Origin: Apteryx mantelli
Lineage: Eukaryota; Chordata; Aves; Apterygiformes; Apterygidae
DNA length: 64,000 bases
Assembly: GCF_036417845.1 (NCBI RefSeq)
Contig: NC_089979.1
Coordinates: forward strand, 29,012,958 to 29,076,957
Reading direction: 5' to 3'
The position numbers and the translations under genes are program-made. Shown here piece by piece: positions 1-12,400 of this stretch (position 1 is its first letter; every line of letters starts with the position of its first letter). Below the pieces are notes generated by a model. It saw only the letters and a program-made list of their open reading frames with translations, was not told the origin of the DNA and did not search any database.

Positions 1-1096
1 TACAAAAACACTGTGTGCATCCCAGGAGGCCCATGAACATGATGGTCTATTGAGAGCAGCTAAAATACTGATGAAAGAAAATATTTGGAAAACTACTCCC
101 AAATGCTAACCATTGCCAGTGCAGAGATTCTGGTGCTTGGTCATCTCCTGTTCCCCAGGGCTGACAATGAAGACGGGAATGGCAGCTCTTCCCACCTGCC
201 AGATCCCCTTCACAGCTGAGGCACTGCATTGCCAAGAGCTGTCAGGAAAGACACAACGCAGGATAGATGAGTTTGACCCTATTGTAAATAAGAGCTAAGT
301 CAGATGCCCAAGCTTCAGTTATGTTGACCCACCGGGAACATGCCTGGTCCTCTCATCTGAAGCCTTCCACGTAGATCATTGACAGCACTTTACATCTAGA
401 CCCTTTGGAGCCATAGCAGAAAGAACTAAAATAATAACGATGGTATTTGCGTGAGGAGTGAAATAGAGCACAGTGAGGGGAGGGGGGCAGGAAATTTGCA
501 CTCAGATAATTAAAGCTTCTTCATAATGTGAATGCAAAAGATGAATTAATTGTGATTACAAGTGTCGGACAAGAACTTTTGTGGCGGGATGAACAGGTAA
601 CATTAATTCTGAGACTTCCAGCTTCTAAATACATGTTTTTGCAACTATACTATTTCTTTAGTGTATGCTTTAGTATGTGTCTGTGAGCATGTATATATAC
701 TCAGACACACATGTGTATACAAAACATATGTGTATACAAAAATACAAAACATATACAGAGATGAGCAAGAGAGGGAAAGAAGCTAAACTAGATTAAAAAA
801 TAAGATTAGGCAGATAAATGAGGTGATTAGACAAATTCTTTGTTTGCAGAAGTAATAGTCAGACCCTTTAATCCTCATTGCTTAAGTAACTGGCACCTTG
901 TGACACATAGTAGGGGGATGACACATTCTCTTCCAAATGCAGATGTGCTGCTGGGGATGTTACCCTCTGCCCTTTCTGCTCTCAGCTTCTTGGCACAGTT
1001 CCCAAAGCAAGGTATTTGCTCCTACCTGCCAACTCAATTGCTCATGCACTCGTTTTTTCCATTTGCCAGAATAGCTGCTTTTGTAATTAAGGGTTT
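1..1096. other. Unique AT-rich non-coding DNA
   Basis: No recognisable gene or interspersed repeat. The open frames are short and lack family resemblance. A degenerate TG/TA-rich stretch lies near 660-760. Confidence 0.6.
660..760. repeat. Degenerate TG/TA low-complexity repeat
   Basis: Alternating purine-pyrimidine sequence. The phrase TGTGTATACAAAA occurs twice in succession (around 712 and 730), followed by another ACAAAACATA. It looks like an eroded dinucleotide microsatellite. Confidence 0.6.
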
Positions 1097-1159
1097 TGTT
1101 CTGTTCTTTTCCTTTCTCTTTTTTCTTTCTTTTCTTTTTCTTTCTTTTTTTTTTTTTAC
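1097..1159. repeat. Polypyrimidine (T/C) tract
   Basis: About 60 bases of almost pure T and C ending in a long T run. On the minus strand it encodes the artefactual lysine-rich string of an overlapping open frame. It could be a purine-strand simple repeat or an old poly-A remnant on the minus strand. Confidence 0.8.
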
Positions 1160-4100
1160 TGTTTAATCTGTCTTGAATCAATGTCCCTGATACAGGGGGG
1201 AGGCGGGTGAAATGAGCTGCCTGAGCTAGCATATTGGAGAGGGCAGCAATCTCCATCAGCGAGGTGAGGAGAAGCAGCTGCAGCAGTCAGTGCTTCAGCC
1301 AGCTCTGCTGTGGAGCAGTGCCTGAGCGAGCCCACGCAGAGCACCGTCCTGCAGCATTCGCAGGACTTACGTAAAAACCTGAGCCTGATAGGAACTTTTT
1401 ACAGCACAACTAATAATAAAAACACTAGCTCACACACTGATCGGTTTTGTCTTTAAGTGAATGTTTCTATGAATAACAATTCTTCCTTTCAAACTTCTGG
1501 ATAGGGTGCTAAGAAAAGTCACTAGGGTGATTAACAGAACTGGATAAACCTGAAAATATTTTAGAAATAGTTTTCATCTCAACTTTTCCAGTTCTAGCTG
1601 TTTTTACTCAAGCTGAAATGTCAGGATCACATGATCCTGCAGTGTTGGCTATATGTAAACACAATCGCCTTTCAAGACCACTAGCATCGTTATTGTTTTG
1701 AAAGCCCATCTGTTATCCAAACACTTTTCTGCTCAATTATTCACATGCACTAATAATTTCCTTATTTATAAGAGAAACTTCTGTGTGCCAGATCTGTCTT
1801 GTAGCTGTGACCGGCTGATACAGAACAGATTGCAGAAACCACAGTCCTCAATCTACATCATGACAAAAGCAGCCCTGCTACTCCCACGCTTGTTTGAAGT
1901 AGGAGCCACAAGGGCAATAAATGGAGAAGCTGAGACGTGAAATGGCAATAGATCTTCATGTCTGTTTGGCCCTAAAAGAGTGTCCCTGCATGGCTGGTTT
2001 ATTCAGTTAACTTGGGGGGATTCACCTTCAATTCATGTGCTTTTTCTTTTTGAGTAAGACTTGTTAAACCCCTGGCAACTTGATTTTTAGGAGGATATGG
2101 GGAAAATACTACTGGGCTGACTATGCTGGCATTTTGCCAGAGGGAGAACAGACTGCCTCTTTTGCTACTTTGACATTTTCGATCTAATGCTAATTCTGAT
2201 GAACCTACCCCCAAGAGATACATTTGTGGAATCTAATAAAAGACCTGTAGGCTCAAAGACTGATCAAAGAAGAAAACTGTTTAGAGAGAAGCTGGCTCAG
2301 CCTGTGATTGAAGTTTCTATACTGGGGTAAGCATGCAAAGGGAAAGGGACATGTCAGTTTACTGCCACAAGTTTTCAAAGCAGAAAAGAAAAGGAACCCC
2401 CCTCAAATGATCTCTTTGAACAAAAAGAACAAGTAAGAAGAATTTGAAAAATCCATTTGAATGGATAATCTTCAAACTTCTCTAGACCAAAGGAAGGAGA
2501 CTATGCAGATTTAACTTACGGAAAATTAGTCTAAAAAGCTCCTTCCCCTTTCAGTCCCTTAAAACTAAAAGTACAAGTCACAGCTGGGCCATATAACACG
2601 ACAGAAACAAGGTGCAGGGTGCTGGGATGCAGCCATTTGTAATGATGGGTTACCCTAACTGAGCTTGCCACACAGTGTTTCCCAAATCCTTAGTCTCCCA
2701 GGCCTCCCGCAGCTCAGCCAAGTGAATAAGGTCCCACGCAGTGACAAGTACCTGCCTATGCCTGTGACAGCTGTTCTGACAGCTGCTCATTGGCACTCTT
2801 AGCCCCCCACAGTAACAGGGTTATTCATATCAAATCAGCCCTGGGTGGAAGGGAAGCAAACTTTCCAGAGAGGCAAGTATATGAACATTTACTGCTGGCC
2901 AGCTGACGCTGCACAGCTTGCTCCCCCAAGGTAACTCACTCATTTGATTTATAAGCAATACAAGATTGATTTTAAAGAACTGAGCATCTAAAATGCAAAG
3001 AGCTACCTATTGGGAGGTGCAAAAATAAGAGAGGAATTTATGCTTTTAGAACATTTTCAAAATATCAATTTTTCCTTGGTGCTTTTCAAATTATTCCTCA
3101 AATACATGTACAAAAATAACAATGATAGCTTCCCCTTTTTATTGTGGCATAAACACACTTGGATTCTTGGTGTTTGGATCCTATAAGAGGAGAAGGGATA
3201 TGTTCAAGGGAAGAAGGATATTTTAGCACAAGAACTATTGAGGCAAAAATGGATTTACCAATGACATGTCCCTTCTCCTGGGACTGCCTCTTTCAGACCT
3301 CTACACCTCAGCTTGGACTTGTGTCCACACTCTGTATGTCCTGGGGTATCACACCGTTATATGCAGTCTACCACCACTGGAGACACATAGGCACTTTCCT
3401 GTCTGAAAAACAGTTTACATGCACATAGCTGGCCCTCATCTCCTCCAGTATAAGTCCTTTTGTTAGAGGTGTTGTATAATTCCATGTGTCTTGAAACCCA
3501 CCCTTCTGTAAATACTAGGCCCCTTACTCAGAGCATTAGTCAGTTGACCGCTTTTGCTTAGAAAGGTTTCCAAATGGGAGAACTCTTTGAAAGAATGGGT
3601 CAGACGCACCCTTTGAATGACACGATTGAGAGTGTCAGTGCTCACTTTTTATGTAATAACCTAGTATTCCTCCAGGAATTGGGGGAGCTGGGTTTATTCA
3701 GCTCCTCAGCTGTGCAGCCCTCGCCAGCTCTTCTGGCTCTCTGGAGAATCCCACAATTCAGGCAAGGGCAGCTATGGGGATGGAGAGGAGTCAGCATTGC
3801 TACTTCTCCTCTTAAACCCATGTTACTCTTCAAAAAAGAGTGAGAGTCATTGGACCATGAAGAGGGAAAGAGACAAGAGGGACCTTAAGAGTTAGAACAT
3901 GTCGGGGAAGGGATTTGGGGATTCTGTTCTCAAGGTTGTTTCTATCTTTTTATATTAAGCAGACATTGGGAAAATGTTGATCTATCAGCAACTGAGACAT
4001 ATTTTCAGTGTTAGAAAACTTGACATGCAACATGCTTTCATAAATTGTTTCAGAATCCCTTTCTATTTCCAAGAATTGTATTTTCTTGGTAGGTAATTTT

Positions 4101-5420
4101 TATATGAGGGCAAGATAAATAATTTGGACAATGTTTATACAAGTTTTTAATTAGTATATTTTAATGTTATAGAAATCTGTAGCATCAGGAAAATACATTC
4201 AAAGCTTTCATGTCCGCTTGTAGAAATAAATGTTGTAATTATAGAAGAAATGTTGATGTGATTTCACTTATTTAAACTTTACTGTGTTAGAGGGTGCCTG
4301 TGTCCGTTTGTGACAGCTGCTTCACAGACAGAGATAATGGATAATGACTGGCTCTGCTTTGCAGGTATCTTCTCCACGAATAGCATTTTATGTTCCTTTT
4401 TCCCTAATCAGAAAAAAAAAAATACATCCAAATATATCACAGCTTATATCTGCCATATTAGATTTGGCAATGATATTCACAATGAAAAAATAAGTTTAAT
4501 ATAAAGTATTCAGCTTGCAGGTATGCATTACACCTTCCTGATAGGAAACTGGTCTGTGTGTACACTTGCCAGCCATTTATTATGGTAGATTAATAATATT
4601 AGTAAATACCACATTTGCTTAAAAGATCATGACAAACACAATTAATACCAATAACCAGCAAAGTTAAAATAGACTACATTCTTAGATGATAAAAATGCCT
4701 GTTTTCTTTCCCAAGCAATGAATTCCAAGCCTTTCTTATCACCTGATAATATTAAAAAAAAGAGAGAGAGGGAGAGAGATAGAAAAGTTATGCAACTTTG
4801 TCCAGTGACACTTATTAGCTATTACTCTGCACTCTCCAAGATCCCACTCTGGCTGTATGGCTGGTGTGGAGAAGCAGAGTTCAAGCACGTCCTGTAGATG
4901 TTCAGAACAATCGGCAGCAGTGGAGTGAGATGTGATGCAGGCTCAGATAAAAATAAATTACCTGTTTCATTACAATAAACAGTCTGATGCAAAATGCAGC
5001 ATTCTGAAAACATGAATTACACTGCTATTTGAAGATCTTTTAGATGTAGAGATGAGGTAAAGTTAGTACTCTGCAGAGTACCAAAACCCCTTCTCTCTGG
5101 AGGACTACCTACCGCCACTAACAAATCACCAATAAAAATTCAGGTCAGGCATTTGGAACCTACATCTAATACTAAGAAAACTCCCATTGAAATGAATTAT
5201 GGAATCATTCACTACAATTGCAGTGTCTAGAAGTAGATAAAAGAAAATATGTCTTTGTGACCTTTATACAGGTTCCTCTACATTTATATACTATACAAAC
5301 AGCTTCTTTTGTATGTGATAGCGCTGGCTGTAGAGCTGCATAGTAGGAGTCACTACCTCCCCATAAATATAGAGGAAACTTCAGATAGCTTCAGATAGAC
5401 ATGTCCCAGAAAAGTTAATG
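1160..5420. other. Non-coding stretch, no recognised element
   Basis: No gene, RNA or confident mobile element seen. There is a GA-rich patch at 4754-4780, and the nonamer TGACAGCTG occurs twice 11 bp apart near 2764. A trace of an old amniote repeat (a phrase resembling ACTCCCATTGA) is present near 5181, too short to annotate firmly. Confidence 0.5.
4754..4780. repeat. GA-rich simple repeat
   Basis: A short A run followed by (GA)n with interruptions. Confidence 0.75.
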
Positions 5421-7155
5421 TCACAGAATCACTGAGGTTGGAAGAGACCCCTGGAGATCATTTAGCCCAACCCTTCTGCTCAAAGCAAGGTCAGCTAGAG
5501 CAGGTTGCTCAGGACAGTGTCCAGTTGGGTTTTGAATATCCCCGAGGATGGAGACCCACAACTTCTCTGAGCAACCTCTTCCAGTGTTTGACCACCCTCA
5601 AAGTAAAAAAGCTTTTTCTTATGTTTAAATGAAATTTTCTGTTTTTCAGTTTGTGCCCATTGCCTCTTGTCCTGTCACTGAAAAGAATCTGGCTCCATCT
5701 CCTTTGCTTCCTCCCATCAGGTATTTATAGGTATTGTAAGTTCCTCCCAAGCCTTCTCTTCTCCAGCCTGGACAGTTCTAGCTCTCTCAGCATCTCCTTG
5801 TATGAGAGATGCTCCAAGTCCCTCAATCAACTTTGTGGTCCTTCACTGGACTCACTCCAGTGTGTCCATGTTTGTTTTGTAGTGGGGAGCCCAGCACTGG
5901 ACATAGCACTCCAGGTGTGGCCTCACCAGGGCTGAGTAGAGGAGAAGGATCACCACCCCTTGACCTGCTGGCAACATTCTGCCTAATGTAGCCCAGGAGG
6001 CTTTTGGTCTTACTTGACACAACAGTGCATTGCTGGCTCATGGTCAGCTTCGTGTCCATCAGGACTCTCTTTTTTTGCAAAGCTGTTTTCTAGCCAGTCA
6101 ACCTCCAGCTTGTAGTGGTGCCTAGGGTGATTCCTCCGAAAGTGTAGGACTCAGCATTTCCTTTTACTGAACTTCTTGAGGTTCCTATTGGCCAATTTCT
6201 CCAGCCTGTCAAGGTCGTTCTGAATGGCAGCACAACTATCTGGTGTATCAGCTGCTATTCCTCATTTTGTGTCTTTTGCAAATTTGCTGAGTCTTCACTC
6301 TGTCCCATTATCGAGGTCATTAGTGAAGATGCTCAGCAGCGTTCGCCCTGGTATTGGCCCTGGAGGACACCACAAGCGACTGGCCTCCAGCTGGATTTTG
6401 TGCCACTGATCACAACCCTTTGAGCCCAGCAGTTCAGTCCTTTTTCAGTCCACCTCACTGCCCATTTATCTAGCCTGTAGTTCATCAGTTTGTCTGTGAG
6501 GATGTTACAGGAGGCAGTGTTGACAGCCTTGCTAAATTCAAAAAAACAATATCCATGTCTCCCTCCTCATCCACCAAGGCAGTCATCTCACTGTAGAAGG
6601 CTGTCAGGTTGGTAAGGCAAGATTTGCTCTTCATAAATCCATGTTGACTATTCCTAATCACCTTCTTGTCCTTTATGTCTGGAAATGGTTTCCATTTGGG
6701 TTTTTTTCCAGTCTTCAAGAACCTCCCCAGATCACCATGACCTTTCAAAGATAATCGAGAGTGGCCTCTCAAGGACATCAGCCAGCTCCCTCAGCCCTCA
6801 TGGGTGTATCCCATCAGGGGTCATGGACCTATGTATGTCCAGTTTGTTTAAATGTCCCCTAACCTGTTCCTCTTCCACTGAGGGTGTCTTCCTTGCTCCA
6901 GACTTTCCCACTGGTCTCAGTGGCCTGGGATTAGTGAAGGCAAATCTAACCAGTAAAGACCAAGGTGAAGAAGTCATTAAGTACCGCAGTCTTTTCCATG
7001 ACTCTTGTCCCCCCATTCAGCAGTGGGTCCACATTTTCCCTAATCTTTATTGCTGCTGATACACCTCTAGAAGCTCTGCTGCACTTCACAGCTCTTCACA
7101 ACTCTCAGCAAATTCAACACCGGATGGGCTTTGTCTATCACCTTATCAAATGACC
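5421..7155 (-). mobile_element. CR1 LINE, long inactivated copy (copy A)
   Basis: Avian-type CR1 non-LTR retrotransposon on the minus strand. Its 3' end is at the low-coordinate side, where the plus strand reads CACAGAATCACTGAGGTTGG, the complement of the usual CR1 3' terminus. The minus strand encodes remnants of ORF2 (endonuclease/reverse transcriptase). The stretch at 6485-6778 contains the reverse-transcriptase phrase RNSQHGFMKSKSC, and 6360-6440 contains RVVISGTKSSWRP in another frame. A frameshift lies in the A7 run at 6540-6546 (T run on the coding strand). The catalytic region near 6280 reads FAKD, where an aspartate pair would be expected. Similarity fades at about 7050-7155, so the copy is 5' truncated, as most CR1 insertions are. 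It is dead as a mobile element. The block 6188-6920 is identical to part of a second copy. Confidence 0.93.
6188..6920 (-). repeat. 733-bp block identical to 21899-22631 (copy A)
   Basis: I compared the lines one by one and found no substitution or indel against 21899-22631 (constant offset 15711). On the low side the first mismatch is at 6187/21898. On the high side identity stops at 6920/22631, where copy A continues as CR1 and the other copy leaves CR1 sequence. The adjoining CR1 portions of the two copies are clearly diverged. Confidence 0.95.
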
Positions 7156-7287
7156 TACATTTCACTTTTTCTTTGTATGTCTTCTTGCTCTTGGGCATCT
7201 TCACAGGCACTCTGTACATTGTTCACCTGGACCATGATGTCAGTTACAGCAGTGGAAATTCAGATTAGTTTTGTACAGAGTCAGGAA

Positions 7288-7359
7288 GGTTGTCTGGATG
7301 ATCAGCAGCATAACTTAAAGCAACAGCAGGCCTATTGGCTGTGTGTGCAGTCATTGTTT
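7288..7359. repeat. 72-bp direct repeat, left copy
   Basis: Matches 8681-8752 at 69 of 72 positions, same orientation, offset 1393. The repeat begins GGTTGTCTGGATGATCAGCA and ends CAGTCATTGTTT. The flanks of the two copies are unrelated. It is neither CR1 nor LTR sequence that I recognise. Confidence 0.93.
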
Positions 7360-8680
7360 CAGTGCCTCCAAAACTGATATGGAATGAGAAAAGGTCCATG
7401 TTTAAATACAGTGGGATCCAGATCCAGAGGTTATAATTATATATAAGTTCTATCATATCCTATCTCCCAGTAATCTGTAAAACCCGTATTTCATTCTACT
7501 TCTTCCAGTAGTCTTAATAATAGCACCTATATTTTTCTCCCCATTTTTCCATTCCTTCTTTCTCCTTTTCACTTTTCCTCTTCTCCTTATTTTTGATCTC
7601 CCACCTTCCTTCAGTCAGACCTTTTGGCCCATTAAATCCAACTTCCAAGGAAACAAAGAGAAAGATAACAAATCCCCAAGATGGCATTAGAAAAGTGAAA
7701 GCAAGAGCCACCAATTTTTACCCTGATCGTTATGGGCATGGACTCTAAGGTTACCTCAGCCTCACTTAAATCAATTCCTAGCTTCACTGTACCAAGTGGG
7801 AGAAGTTGAAGTGAAACAGATTTTAATTGCGTCTTGGAAACCTGATAAGTCATCTCTGCTCTCCAGTGCCCAGTTTCAGGTTGGGTGAAAATGTATATGT
7901 AAGAGAAATACAAAATAATTGGCAGTGAGGTGAGCAAAAATTTCAGATCCGCACATTCCTAAACTTGGAAAAGTCTGTATTCAAATTCATACTAGGAACT
8001 CAGCCTGTCTCTGTCACCATATCCCAAACCCCATATGACAAAATACAGAAACAGAATATAGAAGTGGTCTTTAAAAGAAAGGCAGTTTTGTCTCAGAATA
8101 CTCATGAAGGACAAGGTGATTTTTCTCCAAGTGCTTTGTTGATATTCTTTCAGTCCCTTATTAAGGAGTTTGTTTGCTTTTTCTGTACAATTATTGTGTT
8201 CTCCCTCTGAATACTCCAGTGAAATAGTCTGCTAATAAGGAAGTTCACTGTACTGTCTTGGTCAGAAAGCAAGTTCCATTTTGAACTTACATAAATTTAC
8301 TCAGGAACAGTTATTCCAGAGTTGTGCTCATCTAATAGGTAAACAGCAAGAACAAAACAGCCTAGCCACTGTGCAAACCATCAGGAATACATAAAAAAAT
8401 CTGTCCATCAACATTTATATTACAAATGAATTAATTAATATAGATCTAGCAAGTTTTCAGTGAAAATAGGTGCAGTAACAGTCATGGTATTCTTCATTTT
8501 GCATCAATCAGGCTAGATTCTTCTTTCAATTTCAGCATATGGAACAGAGTAACTTATGCTTAATTCTAACTGAAGTTTCTCCAGATTTCTTCTGATGCCA
8601 CTGAGGACAAAATATGTCCCAGAAACTGCAGTTAGCTTGTCTAAAACATGCTGCATAGCAGCATTCTCATCAGAACTTAT
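7360..8680. other. Interval between the 72-bp direct repeats
   Basis: Non-coding by appearance. A short minus-strand open frame at 8513-8704 (about 63 codons) runs into the right repeat copy. Its composition is protein-like (acidic and leucine-rich, ending in EIERRI) but I do not recognise a family. No element ends are visible other than the 72-bp repeats. Confidence 0.4.
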
Positions 8681-8752
8681 GGTTGTCTGGATGATCAGCA
8701 ACATAACTTAAAGCAACAGCAGGCCTATAGGATGTGTGTGCAGTCATTGTTT
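8681..8752. repeat. 72-bp direct repeat, right copy
   Basis: Right partner of 7288-7359, with three substitutions and no indel. Read on the minus strand the unit ends in GCTGATCATCCAG, which resembles a branch-point plus 3' splice site. In this copy it directly precedes the short minus-strand open frame described for the interval. Confidence 0.93.
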
Positions 8753-9085
8753 ATTTTTATATTTTTTAAGTAATTAAAGAGCTTGTTTTTAAATGCACTA
8801 TGGATCAAGTGCCCCAACTACTGCCACATTTACCTCTATTTTTTAAAATAAAGTAATTGGTAACTTGTTAAAAAGCCACTTACTTATACTGTACAATTAT
8901 TTCCATAAAAGGGGACACATCATTCTCTGACGCCTTTATTTTCAGAAACGTATATGACAGCTGAAACCCCCATCCAGCCAACAGCTAATGTCTTCTACCA
9001 AGAGGGTGACTCTGCTGAGTTTGGTGTAAGAAAAGCACGAGCAGCATTTGCTCTACATGAGTTTTAATTTTCCCCTGGGCTGTGG

Positions 9086-9329
9086 CCAATGGGGATTGGT
9101 CCCGTCAGCCACGAGGACATGGGGCTGTAGGGTCATGCACTGCAAAGGAGGAGCATCTGTGCCCGGGGGGCCTGGGCACTAGAACTGACATAAATGACAG
9201 CACTTTCTGCATCTGAAAAATGCACTGTTTGGGAAACAATGTACATCCACGGAAACTTATCTTAGTGTTTGCTCAGGCCTGTTTCACCAGCTGGTTATAC
9301 CCCTTCCAGCTTGTGGACCCTTATATAAG
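9086..9329 (+). promoter_or_regulatory. CCAAT/TATA promoter-like segment
   Basis: A CCAAT box (9086-9090) sits 4 bp from an inverted one (ATTGG, 9095-9099). About 230 bp downstream is a canonical TATA box, TATATAAG at 9322-9329, followed by CAGCGGCAGCAGACAC, a plausible initiation region. No open frame of note follows, so any transcript would be non-coding or spliced. An unrecognised LTR could also explain the TATA box. Motif matching only. Confidence 0.25.
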
Positions 9330-9499
9330 CAGCGGCAGCAGACACAAAAGTTACATGCCTCCCATCACTACATCTAATACAGTCTGGGACTTCCAATAGT
9401 TACATCCCCCTTACACAATATAAGGTGTGGCCCTTCTCATCAGATACGGCAGGGCAACTGCTCCTCACTTTTAGCGAATGATACTTCTTTGGGTGGTTG

Positions 9500-12400
9500 G
9501 GGTGTTTAAATGTCAGTGCCGATCCAGCTGCAAAGTTGTGGTAAAGGCTTCCTTATCTTAAGTTTCAGAAACATTGTCTTCCCACTTTGGGCAGGAGAGG
9601 AGGGAATGAACCAATTTTTATACACCCATAATTGTGCTCTTCTCAGAGAAAATTGTGCTCTAGCAAAGTATGGGATTACTGTCTAGTTTAATAAGTATGT
9701 GAAAATTCATTACAAAAAATGTCAGCTGCTGGTCTGTGGTTCTTTTAAGGCACCTTTGGAAACTTTTTATGGCTTCTTAGGTGCTGTCTTAAATATTTTT
9801 GCAACCCCTTTTCAGAAACTTCAGTGAGGAAACCATCTCATTGAAGGCAAAGTGAGATGTGACACCTGGCCTCTGTTTAGAACAAGGCCTAAGAAACAAT
9901 GCATAATTTGAACATTTCTAGGTGACGTCCCTCTAAACTGTGGTAATTTGTAAGAGAAATGGTCTCTTTCTGCAGTTCTCTGAGACAGAACAAAGATTTC
10001 CTAAGACCCTTTCAAAAATTCATCACAAAAGCAATTCATTCAGGAAATGCTTTTAGTTCAGATTTGGTAGGGCAGTATAACTATATGATGTACTGGGCAG
10101 ATGTAGATATGGAACATACAAAATACAGAAGCTTGGCTTTAGGGTATACAGTTGCCGACGCAGTGATGGGATCTCACTGGTTCAGTTATGAGCAGTTCAG
10201 ATCCTGAGTAGTGGACATGTCTAAAAAAAGGTTCTTCCTCGGACATAAAGTATTATATGAATGCAAAATATTGCTATTTTCAAAATTTGGTGGTGGTGAA
10301 TATTTTCTTCCTAAGCAAGTAATCTAGTTTAAACAGGAAGCTTGGAAGTTCTTTATCTTTAATGAGCAATATTTTGGTTTTATTTCAGTACAAAGTAATT
10401 AAAGATAATCATTAAGAATCAACACACAAACTACAAACTTGTAGAGATGACAGTTCTATCTTCTGTGTAACAATTTTCAGAAGGTTGAAATATTTTCAGT
10501 ATGAAAAGCACAAGTATGCCATACCACCATGCTATTCCGGATGTCTCTTCAGCCTTTTAAATAACAAGAGGTCAATTTAATCAAGCTGTTGTGGCAGACA
10601 AATGTAATGATATACCTACACTGCAAGTGTTTATTACGTTTGGCAGGTGCTTATGTAGTGGTCAGGCAAAGAGCAGCTCTGCACAGAGTAGGATGTATAC
10701 TTCAGTGTTGGGGTTCAGGAAAAGGATTACATTTGAATTGCTTGCATGTGGTTGCTTAAGAAAAAGCAATATGTTCTTGTAGAGGTGAAATGAAAGGCTT
10801 TACGTACCAAGACTGACTCTCTCAATAGCTCATCTCCTAAACTTTTTCTAACGACAGTGAATGTCAGACTGGAATCTTGAACAGAAGTAAATGCCTTGTG
10901 GAGAAAACAGCAATGACTGTCTTGAATTTGAAAGTGAATTTCAATTGAGCAATGTTCCTTTTTTATTAATATTATTGTCAGACCTCTAAACGCTTTGCAG
11001 TGGAACATCCATTTTTTGTGTAATACTCATGTTCAGTTTGAACATTTCCTTGAACTGAGCTGCAGACTTTGTTTTCTGACTTCCCCCTTCTAGTCCTGCA
11101 CTGATGAGCTCAGTAGATAATTCTGTGGAGAACACCAAGCAGCCTGTGACCTACTGAAACAACATAAAGCAGATTTCTGGGTTTCAATGGTATTTGTTTC
11201 CCTTTAGAACATTTAAAGAGTAAAAAAAAATCATAAAATAAAGTTTGAGTAATTTTGATTAAGAAGATGATTCAAGAATGTTGAGAAATAAAGACAAAAT
11301 TAATTTAACAAGTCATTCAAAGAATATCCAAAGTTCTGCTCCCAGCTTTCCATGACTATAACTATTTTAGGGGCACTCTGTGTATGTGTTTGAAATATGG
11401 TTTAATAATGTAGGAACTACAACTGTAACTTCCAAGTAATTGTATGCTGCAGTTCCTTATTCATAACTATAGCACAGAACATATGAATTGTTTAATTCAA
11501 ACTGTTGGCCATGTGTTTTTATCTCTGGAAGTCTCATTCATTAGCTAATGGATAACAGAAGAATGCAAAATACCATATATGTAACAGAAAAATCTTATAA
11601 ATATCTAAAAAAGAGTTGAGATCTTAGGCTGTATGTGGTAAAGCACGTTATGTAGGCCTTCTACCCATGAAAAGCTATGCTGAGGCAAGTAGAAGTGCAT
11701 AGATGTACGCTGATTGTATCTTCACATCCAGAAGTTATTCCAGGATTTCTGCCTTGTATTTCACAAAGCTAATTTCACTTCACTTTTTTTCTATACAGTC
11801 AGCATTGGCTTCAATTTTCCTTTACATGGAAACCCCTTTACATTACTTAAGCAATGTAAGAGCATAATGAGGACGGTGGTGGTACTCTCCATAACTGTTT
11901 CTAACATGGTGCATAGAATGCACTCATCTAGACAGTCTCTCTCTGCTTCACTTTCAGTAAAACCACAAATAATTTTTACTTTCCACAGTTCCTTTCTCAT
12001 CTGGAGGCAGTTATCAGGAGTGATTAAAAACTGCCATTGGAATTTGTGTTCTTCTTCAGCACTGTTCATCCTCTTCTTGGAAATATATGAGGAAGCCATG
12101 ACTATTTCTTAGCATTGGTAATATCAAGGACGTTTGGAATAAAAATAAGAATGTAAATTATTCTCATAATGTGTCATAGCATAGACCATACAGATTAGCT
12201 GTTTTCCTTATCATATCCAGAGTGACTGCAAGATTGGTTCAGCTACAAGCAAATGGTTCTGATCAGCCTGGGTCATGTGGGAAGGGAGGGGTTAATCTTT
12301 ATTCTTTACAAGTCATCATGTAGATAGTTTATTTTTTTAAAGCAAATGACAAAGAAAAAAAACCTACGTTGTATATTATGGATTTGATCATAAGGCCTAT

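Noticed and set aside
960-1256. 98-codon minus-strand frame rich in lysine
   Set aside because: The lysine run is just the complement of the T-rich pyrimidine tract.
5178-5205. Phrase like ACTCCCATTGAAATGAATTA resembling an old amniote repeat
   Set aside because: Too short to separate from chance without a consensus search.
6224-7059. Plus-strand open frames across CR1 copy A (and the same ones in copy B)
   Set aside because: They are antisense to the CR1 reverse-transcriptase remnant and repeat in copy B only because the DNA is identical.
11714-12112. 132-codon plus-strand frame and 102-codon minus-strand frame over the same bases
   Set aside because: Mutually exclusive, no splice or family evidence, and several frames this long are expected by chance in 64 kb.
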